A DNA stretch of 64,000 bases from Faecalibacter sp. LW9 (GTDB taxonomy: Bacteria > Bacteroidota > Bacteroidia > Flavobacteriales > Weeksellaceae), in assembly GCF_034661295.1 (NCBI RefSeq), contig NZ_CP141062.1, positions 558,001 through 622,000 of the forward strand. The letters are read 5' to 3'. Within the stretch, counting starts at the first letter, position 1. The number at the start of each line of letters is the position of its first letter. This document shows positions 14,004-23,018 of this stretch, piece after piece. A program made the position numbers and the translations under genes. The notes beneath the pieces were generated by a model that saw nothing but the letters and a program-made list of their open reading frames with translations, had not been told where the DNA came from and did no database searches.

Positions 14004-14715
14004 TTACTTAACCTTTAAAACAATATTCATAAAAGAACCATTTCTAATTATTTTATTTGGATCTACTTGATAACTCAAAATTCCTTCAGGAGAAATTGAT
14101 GTGTTTGAAAATAATGATTCATCTATAAAAGTTACATAATATTCATATTTATCACTAGAAGAAACGAAACCACATAGTCCTTTACTTGGATTTACATTAC
14201 AGTCTAAGTTTTGAATTTCAGAACTTGATAATGCTGAAGATGCTACGGGTTTTAAAAATTGTTCTTTAAAAATATTATATAAGTCTACAGTAAATATCGT
14301 TTGATCACCTTGAGTTACAGTAAAATTAGCATTATTCTCATCTGTAATTCTAGCATCATCAATTCTTGTTGGCAATGCTACAGAGGGCATATAAAAGAAT
14401 TTAGACGATGAATCCATACGTTCCCAAATTCCTTCAATATTATCTCCTTCTGGGTGAGAATAATAAAAATATCCTGGAGAAGTAACTTTAACAGTTTTTC
14501 CAGCTGGAGCAGAATCCGCTTCAGTAACATATACAATTGCACCATTTTGAGCAGTTGTATATAAGTCATTTTTTGCTCTTAATTGATTTCCAGTAATACG
14601 AGGCGCAATAACCCCATCAATAACATTGTTATCATCACCTTGTCCAATAATATCTAATGTTGCTTGAGGTGTATCGGTACCAATACCAACCTGAGCTTGC
14701 GCTAATGTAAAAGAC
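14004..14715 (-). pseudogene. Secreted VGIGTDTPQATLDI-type protein, 5' end removed by IS insertion
   Basis: About 237 codons remain, beginning ASSFTLAQAQVGIGTDTPQ. The LAQAQ|VGIGT junction is the end of a signal peptide followed by the N-terminal motif common in Bacteroidota surface proteins, so only the first codons are missing. Those codons probably lie across the IS at 16269-16289, which reads MKKYLLG toward the insertion. The two halves do not rejoin in frame by simple excision. A TTG-started frame begins inside the IS end and would fuse about 23 IS-encoded residues, but it lacks a proper signal peptide. The middle carries YVTEADSAPAGKTVKVTSPG and the end is IVLKVK. The gene is probably inactive. 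Confidence 0.7.
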
Positions 14716-16268
14716 GAGGCTGTCTCAAAAGTGAGACAGCTTTTTTTAAGAAAAAAGGAAAGCCTAAGCTTTCCCAATTGGTGCAATTTTATTAAATTGC
14801 TGTGTGTATACTAGTTCGAAAATAGTCTTTAAAGATTACAATCCCAAAGAAAATTTGCTTTTTCCTCCAAATTTATCGGAGTTGATAGAAGAAAAGCATC
14901 CTGTTAGAGTTATTTCCAATATAATAGATGGTTTAGCAATTAAAAATCTTATTAATAGCTATAAACCATATGGAACATCATCTTATCACCCAAAAATGCT
15001 TCTGAAAGTGTTGATTTATGGCTACCTAAGTAATATTTATTCAAGCCGTAAATTAGAACAAGCACTGAAAGAAAATATTCATTTTATGTGGCTTTCTGGA
15101 ATGAATCGTCCTGACCATAATACGATAAATCGCTTTCGTAGCGAGCGATTAAAAGGTAAACTGAAATCTATATTCACTCAAATAGTCTTGCTTTTAGAAA
15201 AAGAAGGAATCGTTAGTTTAACAACCACTTTTGTTGATGGGACTAAGATTGAGGCAAACGCTAATCGCTATACATTCGTTTGGGGAAGAGCGATTAAAAA
15301 ACACAAAGCTAGAATTTCTGAGCAGTTAGAAGACTTATGGAATTACGCAGAAAGTGTAGCAAAAGAAGAGCTTCAAAACACAGAAAATATTGAATTTAAA
15401 GAAATCGATTCTGAAAAAGTCACACAAACAATTGATAAGATAAATGAAGTTTTGAAAGATAAAAAAATCCCATCAAAGATTCGTCAAAAGCTCAATTATG
15501 GAAAGAGAAATTGGTCTAAGAATTTAGAAAAATACAAAAAACAAGAAGAGATTTTACAACAAAGAAATTCTTACTCTAAGACCGATACAGATGCTACATT
15601 TATGAGAATGAAAGAAGATCATATGAAAAATGGTCAGCTAAAACCCGCTTATAATCTGCAAATCTCCACGAATAAACAGTATATTTTACATTATTCTATT
15701 CACCATAATCCAACCGATACAAAAACTCTAAAACCTCATTTAGCAGGTTTTGAGCAGCATTACCATAGAACTCCAAAAGAGCTTGTAGCCGATGCGGGCT
15801 ATGGCTCAGAAGAAAATTATAACTTGCTTAAATCAAAAAAGATAAAACCTTACGTAAAATACAATTACTTCAGAAAAGATCAAAAATCAGGACAAATTAC
15901 TTCTTCAGAGAGCAATCCCAAACTGGCTAAAATAAGAGAAAAAGCATATAAACTTCTCAATACAGTGAAAGGTATCAAACTCAGAAAACAAAGATGTCAC
16001 GATGTTGAACCAGTTTTTGCCGAAATAAAACACAACAAAAACTTTAAACGATTTATGTTAAGAGGAGTTGATAAAGTCGAAATTGAAGTCGGCTTACTTG
16101 CTATTGCTCATAACTTAAAGAAAATGGCGAAAATCACCTGAAAAAAGTTCATTTTACCATCATTTTTACATTTTTTGCTTATTTAATTCAATTTTGAACT
16201 ATTAAATTACAAAATTAGATTCATCAGATAAAATACAAAAAAAAGAGACTGTCTTTTGAGACAGCCTC
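14716..16268 (+). mobile_element. IS1182-family insertion sequence, copy 1
   Basis: The 1553-bp element is bounded by imperfect inverted repeats, GAGGCTGTCTCAAAAG on the left and its complement CTTTTGAGACAGCCTC on the right. Both ends contain an inward-facing hairpin plus T run. Two more short hairpins, GGAAAG/CTTTCC and GCAATTT/AAATTGC, precede the transposase start. No clear target duplication is visible. It differs from copies 2 and 3 by two amino-acid changes and by homopolymer length, so it is probably the older insertion or came from a different donor copy. It interrupts a secreted-protein gene. Confidence 0.93.
14804..16141 (+). CDS. IS1182-family DDE transposase, copy 1
   Basis: This 445-residue transposase starts at GTG and catalyses cut-and-paste or copy movement of the element. 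The N-terminal DUF772-type domain (about 18-125, containing HPKMLLKVLIYGYLSNIYSS) is followed by a DDE catalytic fold: Asp145 in FVDGTKIEA, Asp330 in ELVADAGYG and Glu402 in VEPVFAEIKH. A lysine-rich coiled insert lies near 165-255. Relative to the other two copies it has Asn152 instead of Ser and Arg235 instead of Lys; neither is a catalytic residue. It is intact and probably active. Confidence 0.93.
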   Translation: MYTSSKIVFKDYNPKENLLFPPNLSELIEEKHPVRVISNIIDGLAIKNLINSYKPYGTSSYHPKMLLKVLIYGYLSNIYSSRKLEQALKENIHFMWLSGMNRPDHNTINRFRSERLKGKLKSIFTQIVLLLEKEGIVSLTTTFVDGTKIEANANRYTFVWGRAIKKHKARISEQLEDLWNYAESVAKEELQNTENIEFKEIDSEKVTQTIDKINEVLKDKKIPSKIRQKLNYGKRNWSKNLEKYKKQEEILQQRNSYSKTDTDATFMRMKEDHMKNGQLKPAYNLQISTNKQYILHYSIHHNPTDTKTLKPHLAGFEQHYHRTPKELVADAGYGSEENYNLLKSKKIKPYVKYNYFRKDQKSGQITSSESNPKLAKIREKAYKLLNTVKGIKLRKQRCHDVEPVFAEIKHNKNFKRFMLRGVDKVEIEVGLLAIAHNLKKMAKIT

Positions 16269-16289
16269 ACCTAGTAAATATTTTTTCAT
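16269..16289 (-). pseudogene. Probable detached start of the IS-interrupted secreted protein
   Basis: The reverse strand from the ATG at 16287-16289 reads MKKYLLG and then enters the IS. The basic start and hydrophobic run fit the beginning of the signal peptide whose end lies at 14700. A -7-like TATCTTCG lies at 16315-16322. Confidence 0.5.
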
Positions 16290-16314
16290 GAAATTTAAAA
16301 TTAATTAACCGGTG

Positions 16315-16322
16315 CGAAGATA
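16315..16322 (-). promoter_or_regulatory. Candidate -7 element of the interrupted surface-protein operon
   Basis: TATCTTCG on the minus strand is a one-base variant of TAnnTTTG and lies 26 bp upstream of the detached ATG. No good -33 box is visible. Confidence 0.35.
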
Positions 16323-16364
16323 GGACTTCTCTGAAAAATAAAAAGACCTAAAACATTAAAAATT

Positions 16365-16443
16365 AGCCAGAAATAATATTTCTCATAAAATATTCAACAA
16401 TTATTAAACAAGTTGAATCGTTATAAGAATATAATTTCTGGCT
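16365..16443. repeat. Long imperfect palindrome (79 bp)
   Basis: The left arm starts AGCCAGAAATAATATT and the reverse complement of the right arm starts AGCCAGAAATTATATT. Similarity continues through ATTCAAC, giving about 32 paired positions and a short loop. It lies between the folC stop and the interrupted gene's promoter and could be a terminator-like or MITE-like element. Confidence 0.7.
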
Positions 16444-16521
16444 ATTTCTATAGATTTATACAAAAAGAAAGATAAAACGCTATTGTTTTTTACGCTTTTA
16501 GTCTATTTATTTTATGAATAA

Positions 16522-17742
16522 TTAAAGCACTTCTGCAACTACAAATGTTGATCCTCCGATGTAGATCATATCATTTCCTTCTGCTGCTGCTTTTGCAGCA
16601 GTGAGCGCTTTTTCAACCGAATCAAAATAATGGATATCTTTCAATTCTTTCGGTACAACCATTCGCAATTCATCGATTGGTAATCTACGAGGCACATCTG
16701 GCTCACAGAAATAATAGGTTGCCATTTTGGGGAAGAAGGATAAACTTTGCTGCACATCTTTATCATTAACAAAACCTAAAACTAAGTGCAAATGATTATA
16801 AGCTTGCTCATTAATTTGGTTGGCGACTTCAATTAATCCATGCGGATTATGAGCAGTGTCAGCAACAATTAATGGATGTTGACCTAAAACATCCCAACGA
16901 CCTCTCAAATTTGTATTTTTCACCACATTTAAAAGTCCATTTTTGATATTTTCTTCAGAAATCTTCCATCCTTGTTTTTGTAATTGCTCAATCGCTGTTA
17001 AAACAGTTCTTTTATTTTTGACTTGGTAAGATCCTATTAAATCGGAAGGTAAATCTTGAAAGAATTTTTCTTCTGCGAATATAATTTCTGAATGTCGTTG
17101 AGCAGCTATTTCAGAAAATACTTTTTTTGTTTCCATTGTTGTTTCTCCAATAACAACAGGTGTATTCGATTTTATAATTCCTGCTTTCTCGAAAGCGATT
17201 TGCGCTAACGTATCTCCCAAAAATTGAGTATGTTCTAAAGCAATATTGGTAATTACTGATAATTCAGGTAAGATAATATTCGTTGAATCTAATCGTCCAC
17301 CTAATCCGGTTTCAATGACTGCGATATCAACTTGTTGCTGAGCAAAATATTCAAATCCCATTGCAATAGCGATTTCAAAAAATGAAGCGCCTTGGTCTAA
17401 AATTTTTTGTTCATGCTGAGCTACAAAATCTACAATAAATTCTTCTTCACACATCATTCCGTTAATACGAATTCGTTCACGAAAATCTTTCAAATGTGGA
17501 GAAGTTGTTAAACCGACTTTATATCCTGCTTCCTGTAAAATGGATGCCAACATATGAGATGTACTTCCTTTACCATTTGTTCCAGCAATATGTATGGATT
17601 TGAATTTCTGCTGTGGATTTCCCAAGTATTCACATAATGCCGTAATATTGGTTAAGTCTTTTTTCATTGCAGAAGCGCCTACACGCTGAAACATTGGTAA
17701 ATTAGAAAATAGCCAATCAATTGTTTCTTGATATGTTCTCAT
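16522..17742 (-). CDS. folC: Bifunctional folylpolyglutamate synthase / dihydrofolate synthase
   Basis: This 406-residue Mur-ligase-family enzyme adds glutamate to dihydropteroate and to reduced folates, using ATP, in the cytoplasm. The P-loop HIAGTNGKGST lies at 51-61. The SPHLKDFRERIRING segment near 80-95 and GLGGRLDSTN near 145 are FolC signatures. HNPHG near 290 belongs to the C-terminal domain that binds the glutamate moiety. Length is typical. TATCTTCG at 17760-17767 gives a close -7 candidate. It is transcribed separately from nhaA, whose terminator lies between them. With folE and glyA it covers part of the folate/one-carbon pathway in this window. Confidence 0.93.
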   Translation of the reverse strand: MRTYQETIDWLFSNLPMFQRVGASAMKKDLTNITALCEYLGNPQQKFKSIHIAGTNGKGSTSHMLASILQEAGYKVGLTTSPHLKDFRERIRINGMMCEEEFIVDFVAQHEQKILDQGASFFEIAIAMGFEYFAQQQVDIAVIETGLGGRLDSTNIILPELSVITNIALEHTQFLGDTLAQIAFEKAGIIKSNTPVVIGETTMETKKVFSEIAAQRHSEIIFAEEKFFQDLPSDLIGSYQVKNKRTVLTAIEQLQKQGWKISEENIKNGLLNVVKNTNLRGRWDVLGQHPLIVADTAHNPHGLIEVANQINEQAYNHLHLVLGFVNDKDVQQSLSFFPKMATYYFCEPDVPRRLPIDELRMVVPKELKDIHYFDSVEKALTAAKAAAEGNDMIYIGGSTFVVAEVL

Positions 17743-17782
17743 TGTTCATAATATTTATACGAAGATACGGAGGGATAAAATA

Positions 17783-17816
17783 AAAGTCGATTTCTTCCTA
17801 AGAAAAAATCGACTTT
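17783..17816 (-). terminator. Intrinsic terminator after nhaA
   Basis: AAAGTCGATTT and AAATCGACTTT pair around a TTCTTAGGAAG-type loop. The T run follows on the minus strand about 20 bp past the nhaA stop. Confidence 0.8.
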
Positions 17817-17835
17817 ATCATATTTCATAATTCAT

Positions 17836-18993
17836 TTAATCCGAATAATCTTGACGTTGGGTTAATGTCGTCTTCAGATAAAAGAACCCTAACAACGCTG
17901 CGGTAACAGATGCAACCAAAATCATCAATTTGGCTTCGTTGATATACGCCGGATCTTTAAATGCTAACATCGACACAAATATCGACATGGTAAATCCAAT
18001 CCCACCTAACATACCAACTCCAAAAACACGTTTAAAATTTACTGCTGTAGGAAGTTCACATAATCCCATTTTCACAGCTATCCATGTCATTAAAGTAATT
18101 CCCAAAGGTTTTCCAATTACTAACCCTAAGAATATCCCTGACGCTAATGGTAAACTAAAATGTGAAAAACCACCACCTTCTATTGTAATGGCTGTATTCG
18201 CTAAAGCGAATAAAGGTAAAATGATAAATGCAACTGGAATATGTAATGCTTCTTGAACTTTATAAGAAAGAGATTTAGAATCATCTTTATCAAAAGGAAT
18301 GGTAAATGCAACTAATACTCCTGCTATTGTGGCATGAATTCCTGAGTGCAACATAAACCACCATACAATAATTCCTCCAATAATATAAGGAACGATTGAT
18401 TTCACCTTCAATTTATTCATCACTCCAAGTACCGCCAAGACAGCTACTGCTATCCCAAATTGTGTAAAATCCAATGGGAGTTCTGGATTAGGATAGAATA
18501 AAGCAATAACCACTATTGCACCTAAATCATCGATTACGGCTAATGCCGTTAAAAATATTTTTAAAGAAAGAGGGACACGTTTTCCAAGCATCGTAATAAT
18601 TGCTACGGCAAACGCAATATCAGTAGCCATAGGAATACCAAAACCATTAATGGTATCTGTTCCCATATTAATGGTTGCAAAAATTCCTGCTGGAACCAAC
18701 ATTCCACCTAATGCAGCAAAAATGGGCAAAATTGCTTTTTTAACGTTCGATAATTCACCAACGAAAATCTCACGTTTTAATTCTAATCCGATTAAAAAGA
18801 AAAAGATTGCCATTAAACCATCGTTGATCCAATGTGCAAAAGAATGACCGAACATATCAATATTCCAAAGACTTTGATAAGATTTCGCAAACATCGAATT
18901 GGCAATAATTAATGAAAAAATTGTACAGAAAATTAATGTAATTCCACCTGACGTTTGACTGTGGAAGAACTTTTGAAACAGTTTAGAAACCAT
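17836..18993 (-). CDS. nhaA: Na+/H+ antiporter NhaA
   Basis: This 385-residue inner-membrane protein exchanges cytoplasmic Na+ for periplasmic H+ and maintains pH and sodium balance. The ion-binding pair Asp155-Asp156 lies in LAVIDDLGAI and a further conserved Asp125 in PMATDIAFA, matching the E. coli NhaA site. About twelve transmembrane helices are visible, and the LELKREIFVGEL segment near 70-81 follows the second helix as expected. Length agrees with the family (about 390). It is monocistronic, with a terminator on its 3' side. Confidence 0.95.
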   Translation of the reverse strand: MVSKLFQKFFHSQTSGGITLIFCTIFSLIIANSMFAKSYQSLWNIDMFGHSFAHWINDGLMAIFFFLIGLELKREIFVGELSNVKKAILPIFAALGGMLVPAGIFATINMGTDTINGFGIPMATDIAFAVAIITMLGKRVPLSLKIFLTALAVIDDLGAIVVIALFYPNPELPLDFTQFGIAVAVLAVLGVMNKLKVKSIVPYIIGGIIVWWFMLHSGIHATIAGVLVAFTIPFDKDDSKSLSYKVQEALHIPVAFIILPLFALANTAITIEGGGFSHFSLPLASGIFLGLVIGKPLGITLMTWIAVKMGLCELPTAVNFKRVFGVGMLGGIGFTMSIFVSMLAFKDPAYINEAKLMILVASVTAALLGFFYLKTTLTQRQDYSD

Positions 18994-19115
18994 CTTTTAT
19001 AAATTGAATTTGCAGTAAAATTACAGAAGTTCAATTTTGTATACCAAATATTCCATAATGAAATGTTATAAATATGCAGAATTAAAGTCTAAAGACGCAT
19101 TTTATTATTTAATTC

Positions 19116-20195
19116 TCATTGCAATATTCTTAATAATTCTATAGGTTCATAAACTATTCCTGACGAATGATCTTTTATTGCTCCAGTAACCGATGCCAAA
19201 CAATTTACTTTTCCTAAATATCTGCGATAGCCTAAATAAGCAAAAATCAATGCTTCTTTAAAATCGATTAAATTATCATTTGGAATGATTAATTCAGTAT
19301 TTGATTTCGCTTTTAATAAATTGATTAAGAATTGATTTCGAACTCCACCTCCAGTTATCAACACCCTGTTGATATCGTATTCCTTAAAGGTATTATTTAA
19401 TTGATGAACCATATGTTCAACACAGCTAAATAGCTTATCTTCAATGCATAAATCATACTTTTCAACAATTGTTAAAAACTCTTTTTCTACCCATTCAAAA
19501 CCTAAAGATTTTGGATAAGATTGGTGATAGAACGCTAATTGATTCAATTCTTCCACAAGACTTTGATTGATTTTACCTGTGGAAGCGATTTGACCATCTT
19601 TATCATAATCTAATCCCAATTGATTCGCATAATGATTTAATATTATATTAATCGGACATATATCAAAAGCGATTCGTTTTCCATTACGATTCATCGAAAT
19701 ATTCGAAAATCCTCCCAAATTCAAACAAGCATCGTATTCATTAAATAATAATTCATCGCCAATCGGAACCAAAGGTGCTCCTTGTCCACCTAAAATTACA
19801 TCTTGTGTACGGAAATCACAAATCACACGTTGCTGACATTTGGAAGAAATGGCCGCTCCATTTCCAATTTGTAACGTAAATTTTTTATCCGGTTGATGAA
19901 AAATTGTTTGTCCGTGCGAGGCTACAAAATCTAAATGTTCGATGTGGAATTTATCCACAAACAATTTGACTTGTTCCCCTAAATAATACCCAAACTGTAC
20001 ATCCAATTCGCACAATTGCATTGCTGATAGTTGATAAGCTTCCTTCAATTGATTTTTCATTGCTGAAGAATAATTGATTCCTTCCGTTTGTAGAATTTCG
20101 AACGAAGTATCCGAATCAAATCGAACATAACAAATATCTAATCCGTCCAAAGAAGTTCCGGACATTAAACCAATGCAGTAAATGGGATTTTTCAT
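19116..20195 (-). CDS. anmK: Anhydro-N-acetylmuramic acid kinase
   Basis: The 359-residue sugar kinase of the hexokinase/actin-like fold converts 1,6-anhydro-MurNAc plus ATP to MurNAc-6-phosphate in peptidoglycan recycling. The N-terminal GLMSGTSLDGLDI (9-21) is the family hallmark phosphate-binding loop. SHGQTIFHQP near 113 and VLITGGGVRNQFLINLL near 279 are the other signature regions. Length matches typical AnmK (about 360-370). The ATG at 20193-20195 opens MKNPIYCIGLMSG. It lies alone, followed upstream by the repeat cluster. Confidence 0.93.
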   Translation of the reverse strand: MKNPIYCIGLMSGTSLDGLDICYVRFDSDTSFEILQTEGINYSSAMKNQLKEAYQLSAMQLCELDVQFGYYLGEQVKLFVDKFHIEHLDFVASHGQTIFHQPDKKFTLQIGNGAAISSKCQQRVICDFRTQDVILGGQGAPLVPIGDELLFNEYDACLNLGGFSNISMNRNGKRIAFDICPINIILNHYANQLGLDYDKDGQIASTGKINQSLVEELNQLAFYHQSYPKSLGFEWVEKEFLTIVEKYDLCIEDKLFSCVEHMVHQLNNTFKEYDINRVLITGGGVRNQFLINLLKAKSNTELIIPNDNLIDFKEALIFAYLGYRRYLGKVNCLASVTGAIKDHSSGIVYEPIELLRILQ

Positions 20196-20234
20196 AAGGC
20201 TAATTTAGTGAATTTAGTAGTGATATGATCAATC

Positions 20235-20346
20235 GTCATTTCAAGTGAAATCTTTGATTTTTGTATCGAGAAATTAGACGAATTTCCGTCTTACTTCTCG
20301 ATACAAATTTTCTTCATTGCATTTCGAAAATTCACTCGAAGTGACG
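20235..20346. repeat. Large nested palindromic intergenic element
   Basis: CGTCATTTCAAGTGAA at the left matches the complement of TTCACTCGAAGTGACG at the right, and inside TTTGTATCGAGAA matches the complement of TTCTCGATACAAA exactly. The result is a two-level hairpin of about 112 bp between anmK and glyA. Similar CGTCATTTCGAGTGAA/TATCGAGAA elements are widespread between genes in Flavobacteriia. Confidence 0.8.
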
Positions 20347-20350
20347 GATG

Positions 20351-20420
<70 letters not shown>

Positions 20421-20433
20421 AAAAATAAAAAAT

Positions 20434-20507
20434 GCGTTAGGGATTGAAGTGAAAATCCTTTGCGATAGCAAAGATTGAAACAAAAAGCCCGACCGAAGGG
20501 AACGCCC
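20434..20507. repeat. Intergenic GCGTTAGGG...GGGAACGCCC element, copy 2 (short form)
   Basis: Blocks in order: GCGTTAGGGAT, AGTGAAAATCCTTT, GCAAAGATTG, AAAGCCCGACCGAA, GGGAACGCCC. They match copy 1 (4338-4491, opposite strand) in order and sequence. The centre CCTTTGCGATAGCAAAG is a small hairpin. As in copy 1, a heptanucleotide array flanks the GCGTTAGGG side. Confidence 0.75.
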
Positions 20508-20583
20508 AAAACATGTTGAAAACTGTCTTAATAATTCTTTATTTGATGATTGAACTTGATATAGAAATTAGGCGATAAAATCT

Positions 20584-20591
20584 TATCTTTG
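20584..20591 (+). promoter_or_regulatory. -7 element of glyA
   Basis: TATCTTTG matches TAnnTTTG and lies 27 bp upstream of the glyA ATG. No matching TTTG was found at the right distance upstream. Confidence 0.5.
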
Positions 20592-20618
20592 AGGATATAA
20601 TTTTACAAACAAACAAAA

Positions 20619-21893
20619 ATGGCACAAGACATTATTTTCGATTTAATCGAAGACGAAAAAGAAAGACAATTAAACGGAATTGAATTAATCGCATCAGAAA
20701 ACTTTGTATCTGAAAATGTGATGCGTGCAATGGGTTCTGTTTTAACAAATAAATATGCTGAGGGTTACCCAGGAAAAAGATATTATGGAGGTTGTGAAGT
20801 GGTTGATCAGATCGAAACAATTGCCATTGAAAGAATCAAAGCTTTATTTAATGCAGAATATGCAAACGTACAACCACACTCTGGTTCTCAAGCCAATGCT
20901 GCTGTTTATTTAGCATGTTTAAAACCAGGGGATAAAATCTTAGGATTTGATTTATCACACGGTGGTCACTTAACACACGGTTCTCCTGTAAACTTTTCTG
21001 GTATGACTTATCAAACATCTTTTTACGGTGTAGATAAAGAAACTGGTCGTATCGATTACGAAGCAATGGCTGAAACAGCTCGCAAAGAAAAGCCTCAATT
21101 AATTATTTGTGGTGCTTCTGCTTATTCTCGTGATATTGATTATGCCAAATTCCGTGAAGTAGCAGACGAAGTTGGTGCATTATTATTAGCCGACGTTTCT
21201 CACCCTGCTGGTTTAATCGCTCGTGGAATCTTAAATGACCCAATGCCTCACTGTCACATCGTAACAACAACAACACACAAAACGTTACGTGGACCTCGTG
21301 GTGGAGTTATTATGATGGGGAAAGATTTTGAAAATCCTTGGGGTTACAAAACACCAAAAGGTGAAATCAAAATGATGTCTCAATTATTAAATGCTGCTGT
21401 TTTCCCAGGAACACAAGGTGGACCATTAGAGCACGTAATCGGAGCAAAAGCAGTTGCTTTCGAAGAAGCTTTATCTGATGGATATATGGAGTACATCTTA
21501 CAAGTGGTTAAAAATGCAAAAGCTTTAGCTGATGCATTAGTAGCGAAAGGATATGATATCGTTTCTGGAGGTACTGACAACCACTGTATGTTAATCGACT
21601 TACGTAACAAAGGAATTTCTGGTAAACAAGCAGAGAATGCTTTAGTAGAAGCTGAAATTACGTGTAACAAGAATATGGTTCCTTTTGATGATAAATCTCC
21701 ATTCGTGACTTCTGGTATCCGTTTAGGAACTGCTGCGGTAACAACTCGTGGTTTAGTAGAAGCAGATATGCAAACGGTTGCTGATTTCATCGACGAAGTA
21801 TTAATGAACATCGATAATGAAGAAGTAATTGATGCGGTTGCGGATAAAGTAAACGAATTTATGGCGGATCGTCCATTATTTCAAATGAATTAA
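20619..21893 (+). CDS. glyA: Serine hydroxymethyltransferase
   Basis: This 424-residue PLP enzyme of fold type I interconverts serine plus tetrahydrofolate with glycine plus 5,10-methylene-THF, the main cytoplasmic one-carbon source. The PLP lysine is Lys221 in [14 protein letters not shown]. The [11 protein letters not shown] (19-29), [13 protein letters not shown] (46-58) and HSGSQAN (87-93) segments are family signatures. Length is standard. It is monocistronic, with its own -7 element upstream. The C-terminus [11 protein letters not shown] is complete. It links to folate genes folC and folE in the window by pathway only. Confidence 0.97.
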   Translation: MAQDIIFDLIEDEKERQLNGIELIASENFVSENVMRAMGSVLTNKYAEGYPGKRYYGGCEVVDQIETIAIERIKALFNAEYANVQPHSGSQANAAVYLACLKPGDKILGFDLSHGGHLTHGSPVNFSGMTYQTSFYGVDKETGRIDYEAMAETARKEKPQLIICGASAYSRDIDYAKFREVADEVGALLLADVSHPAGLIARGILNDPMPHCHIVTTTTHKTLRGPRGGVIMMGKDFENPWGYKTPKGEIKMMSQLLNAAVFPGTQGGPLEHVIGAKAVAFEEALSDGYMEYILQVVKNAKALADALVAKGYDIVSGGTDNHCMLIDLRNKGISGKQAENALVEAEITCNKNMVPFDDKSPFVTSGIRLGTAAVTTRGLVEADMQTVADFIDEVLMNIDNEEVIDAVADKVNEFMADRPLFQMN

Positions 21894-21965
21894 TTTACTA
21901 GTTTTTAGTAATTAAGTAATAGTATATAGAAAGTCCTGAGTTTTACTTGGGGCTTTTTTTTTGTG

Positions 21966-21980
21966 GCGTTAGGCGTTAGG
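21966..21980. repeat. Two-copy heptanucleotide repeat GCGTTAG
   Basis: GCGTTAGGCGTTAGG in the glyA-atpG gap contains two period-7 units related to the other arrays. With only two copies it is weak evidence. Confidence 0.45.
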
Positions 21981-22020
21981 AAAAATTACATATTGTAGAT
22001 TTTATAATGCATAATCAAAA

Positions 22021-22053
22021 AAAAAAGCAACCTCTGAATGAGATTGCTTTTTT
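22021..22053 (-). terminator. Intrinsic terminator of the ATP synthase operon
   Basis: On the minus strand AAAAAAGCAA, a TCTCATTCAGAGG loop region and TTGCTTTTTT form the hairpin, followed by more T residues. It lies about 30 bp past the atpG stop. Confidence 0.85.
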
Positions 22054-22081
22054 AAAATATGTCGAATATTAAATTCTAATC

Positions 22082-22948
22082 TTATGCATTTAATGCTTCC
22101 GCACCACCAACGATCTCTAAGATCTCGTTTGTAATAGCAGCTTGACGAGCTTTGTTGTATTGAATTTTCAACGCTCTTTGTAACTCGCTTGCATTATCAG
22201 TTGCTTTATGCATTGCCGTCATACGTGCACCGTGCTCAGAAGCGTTAGCATCTAAAACAGCTTTGTATAATTGCGTTTTTAACGTTTGAGGAATTAAATC
22301 ATTTAAAATCTCTTCTTTCGATGGAGTAAAAATGTAATCTAATTCAGCTGCATTTTCTTCTGCCCCTTGTTCTAAAACTACAGGTAAGAATTGCTCGTCT
22401 TGAACGATTTGTACTGCCGCATTTTGGAATTGGTTGTATACGATACGAATTTGATCATATTTCCCTTCCTTAAATTGAGCTACTAATTCGTCAGCGATTT
22501 TTGCAACATCTGCAAAGTTTAAGTTATCCCATAAAGCCGATTCATTAGAAGCAATCATGCCTGTTTTTTTATACGCTTCGTAAGCTTTCTTACCAATCGT
22601 AATTAACTCAACATTTTTACCTGCTAATTCACCTTCTAATAAAGCGTTAACTTTTTTAATAATACTAGAATTATATCCTCCACATAAACCACGGTTAGAG
22701 TTAATCGCTACTAAAAGTACGTTATTCACTTCACGTTGTTCTGTTAAAGCTCCTCCTACACCAGCATCTAAAGTAGAACTTACATTTTGTAAAAGTTCAC
22801 GTAATTTATTTGCATATGGACGTAGTTGAACAATAGATTCTTGTGCACGATTCAATTTAGCAGCCGATACCATTTTCATAGCACTTGTAATCTGCATTGT
22901 TGAACCTACAGAAGTAATTCTACCACGGATTTCTTTTAAATTTGCCAT
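22082..22948 (-). CDS. atpG: F1Fo-ATP synthase gamma subunit
   Basis: The 288-residue gamma subunit forms the rotating central stalk of F1, coupling proton flow to catalysis. The N-terminal helix ANLKEIRGRITSV and the C-terminal helix with ALKIQYNKARQAAITNEILEI are the coiled-coil pair that sits inside the alpha3beta3 ring. INSNRGLCGGYNSSI near 83-97 is the family signature. It is the last gene of the operon, followed by a terminator; atpD and atpC do not follow. Confidence 0.96.
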   Translation of the reverse strand: MANLKEIRGRITSVGSTMQITSAMKMVSAAKLNRAQESIVQLRPYANKLRELLQNVSSTLDAGVGGALTEQREVNNVLLVAINSNRGLCGGYNSSIIKKVNALLEGELAGKNVELITIGKKAYEAYKKTGMIASNESALWDNLNFADVAKIADELVAQFKEGKYDQIRIVYNQFQNAAVQIVQDEQFLPVVLEQGAEENAAELDYIFTPSKEEILNDLIPQTLKTQLYKAVLDANASEHGARMTAMHKATDNASELQRALKIQYNKARQAAITNEILEIVGGAEALNA

Positions 22949-23018
22949 ATAACTTTATAAGTTGAAGGATTATATAAAATCAACAAGGAACCGAAGCTCC
23001 TCGTTGAAATAGATATTA

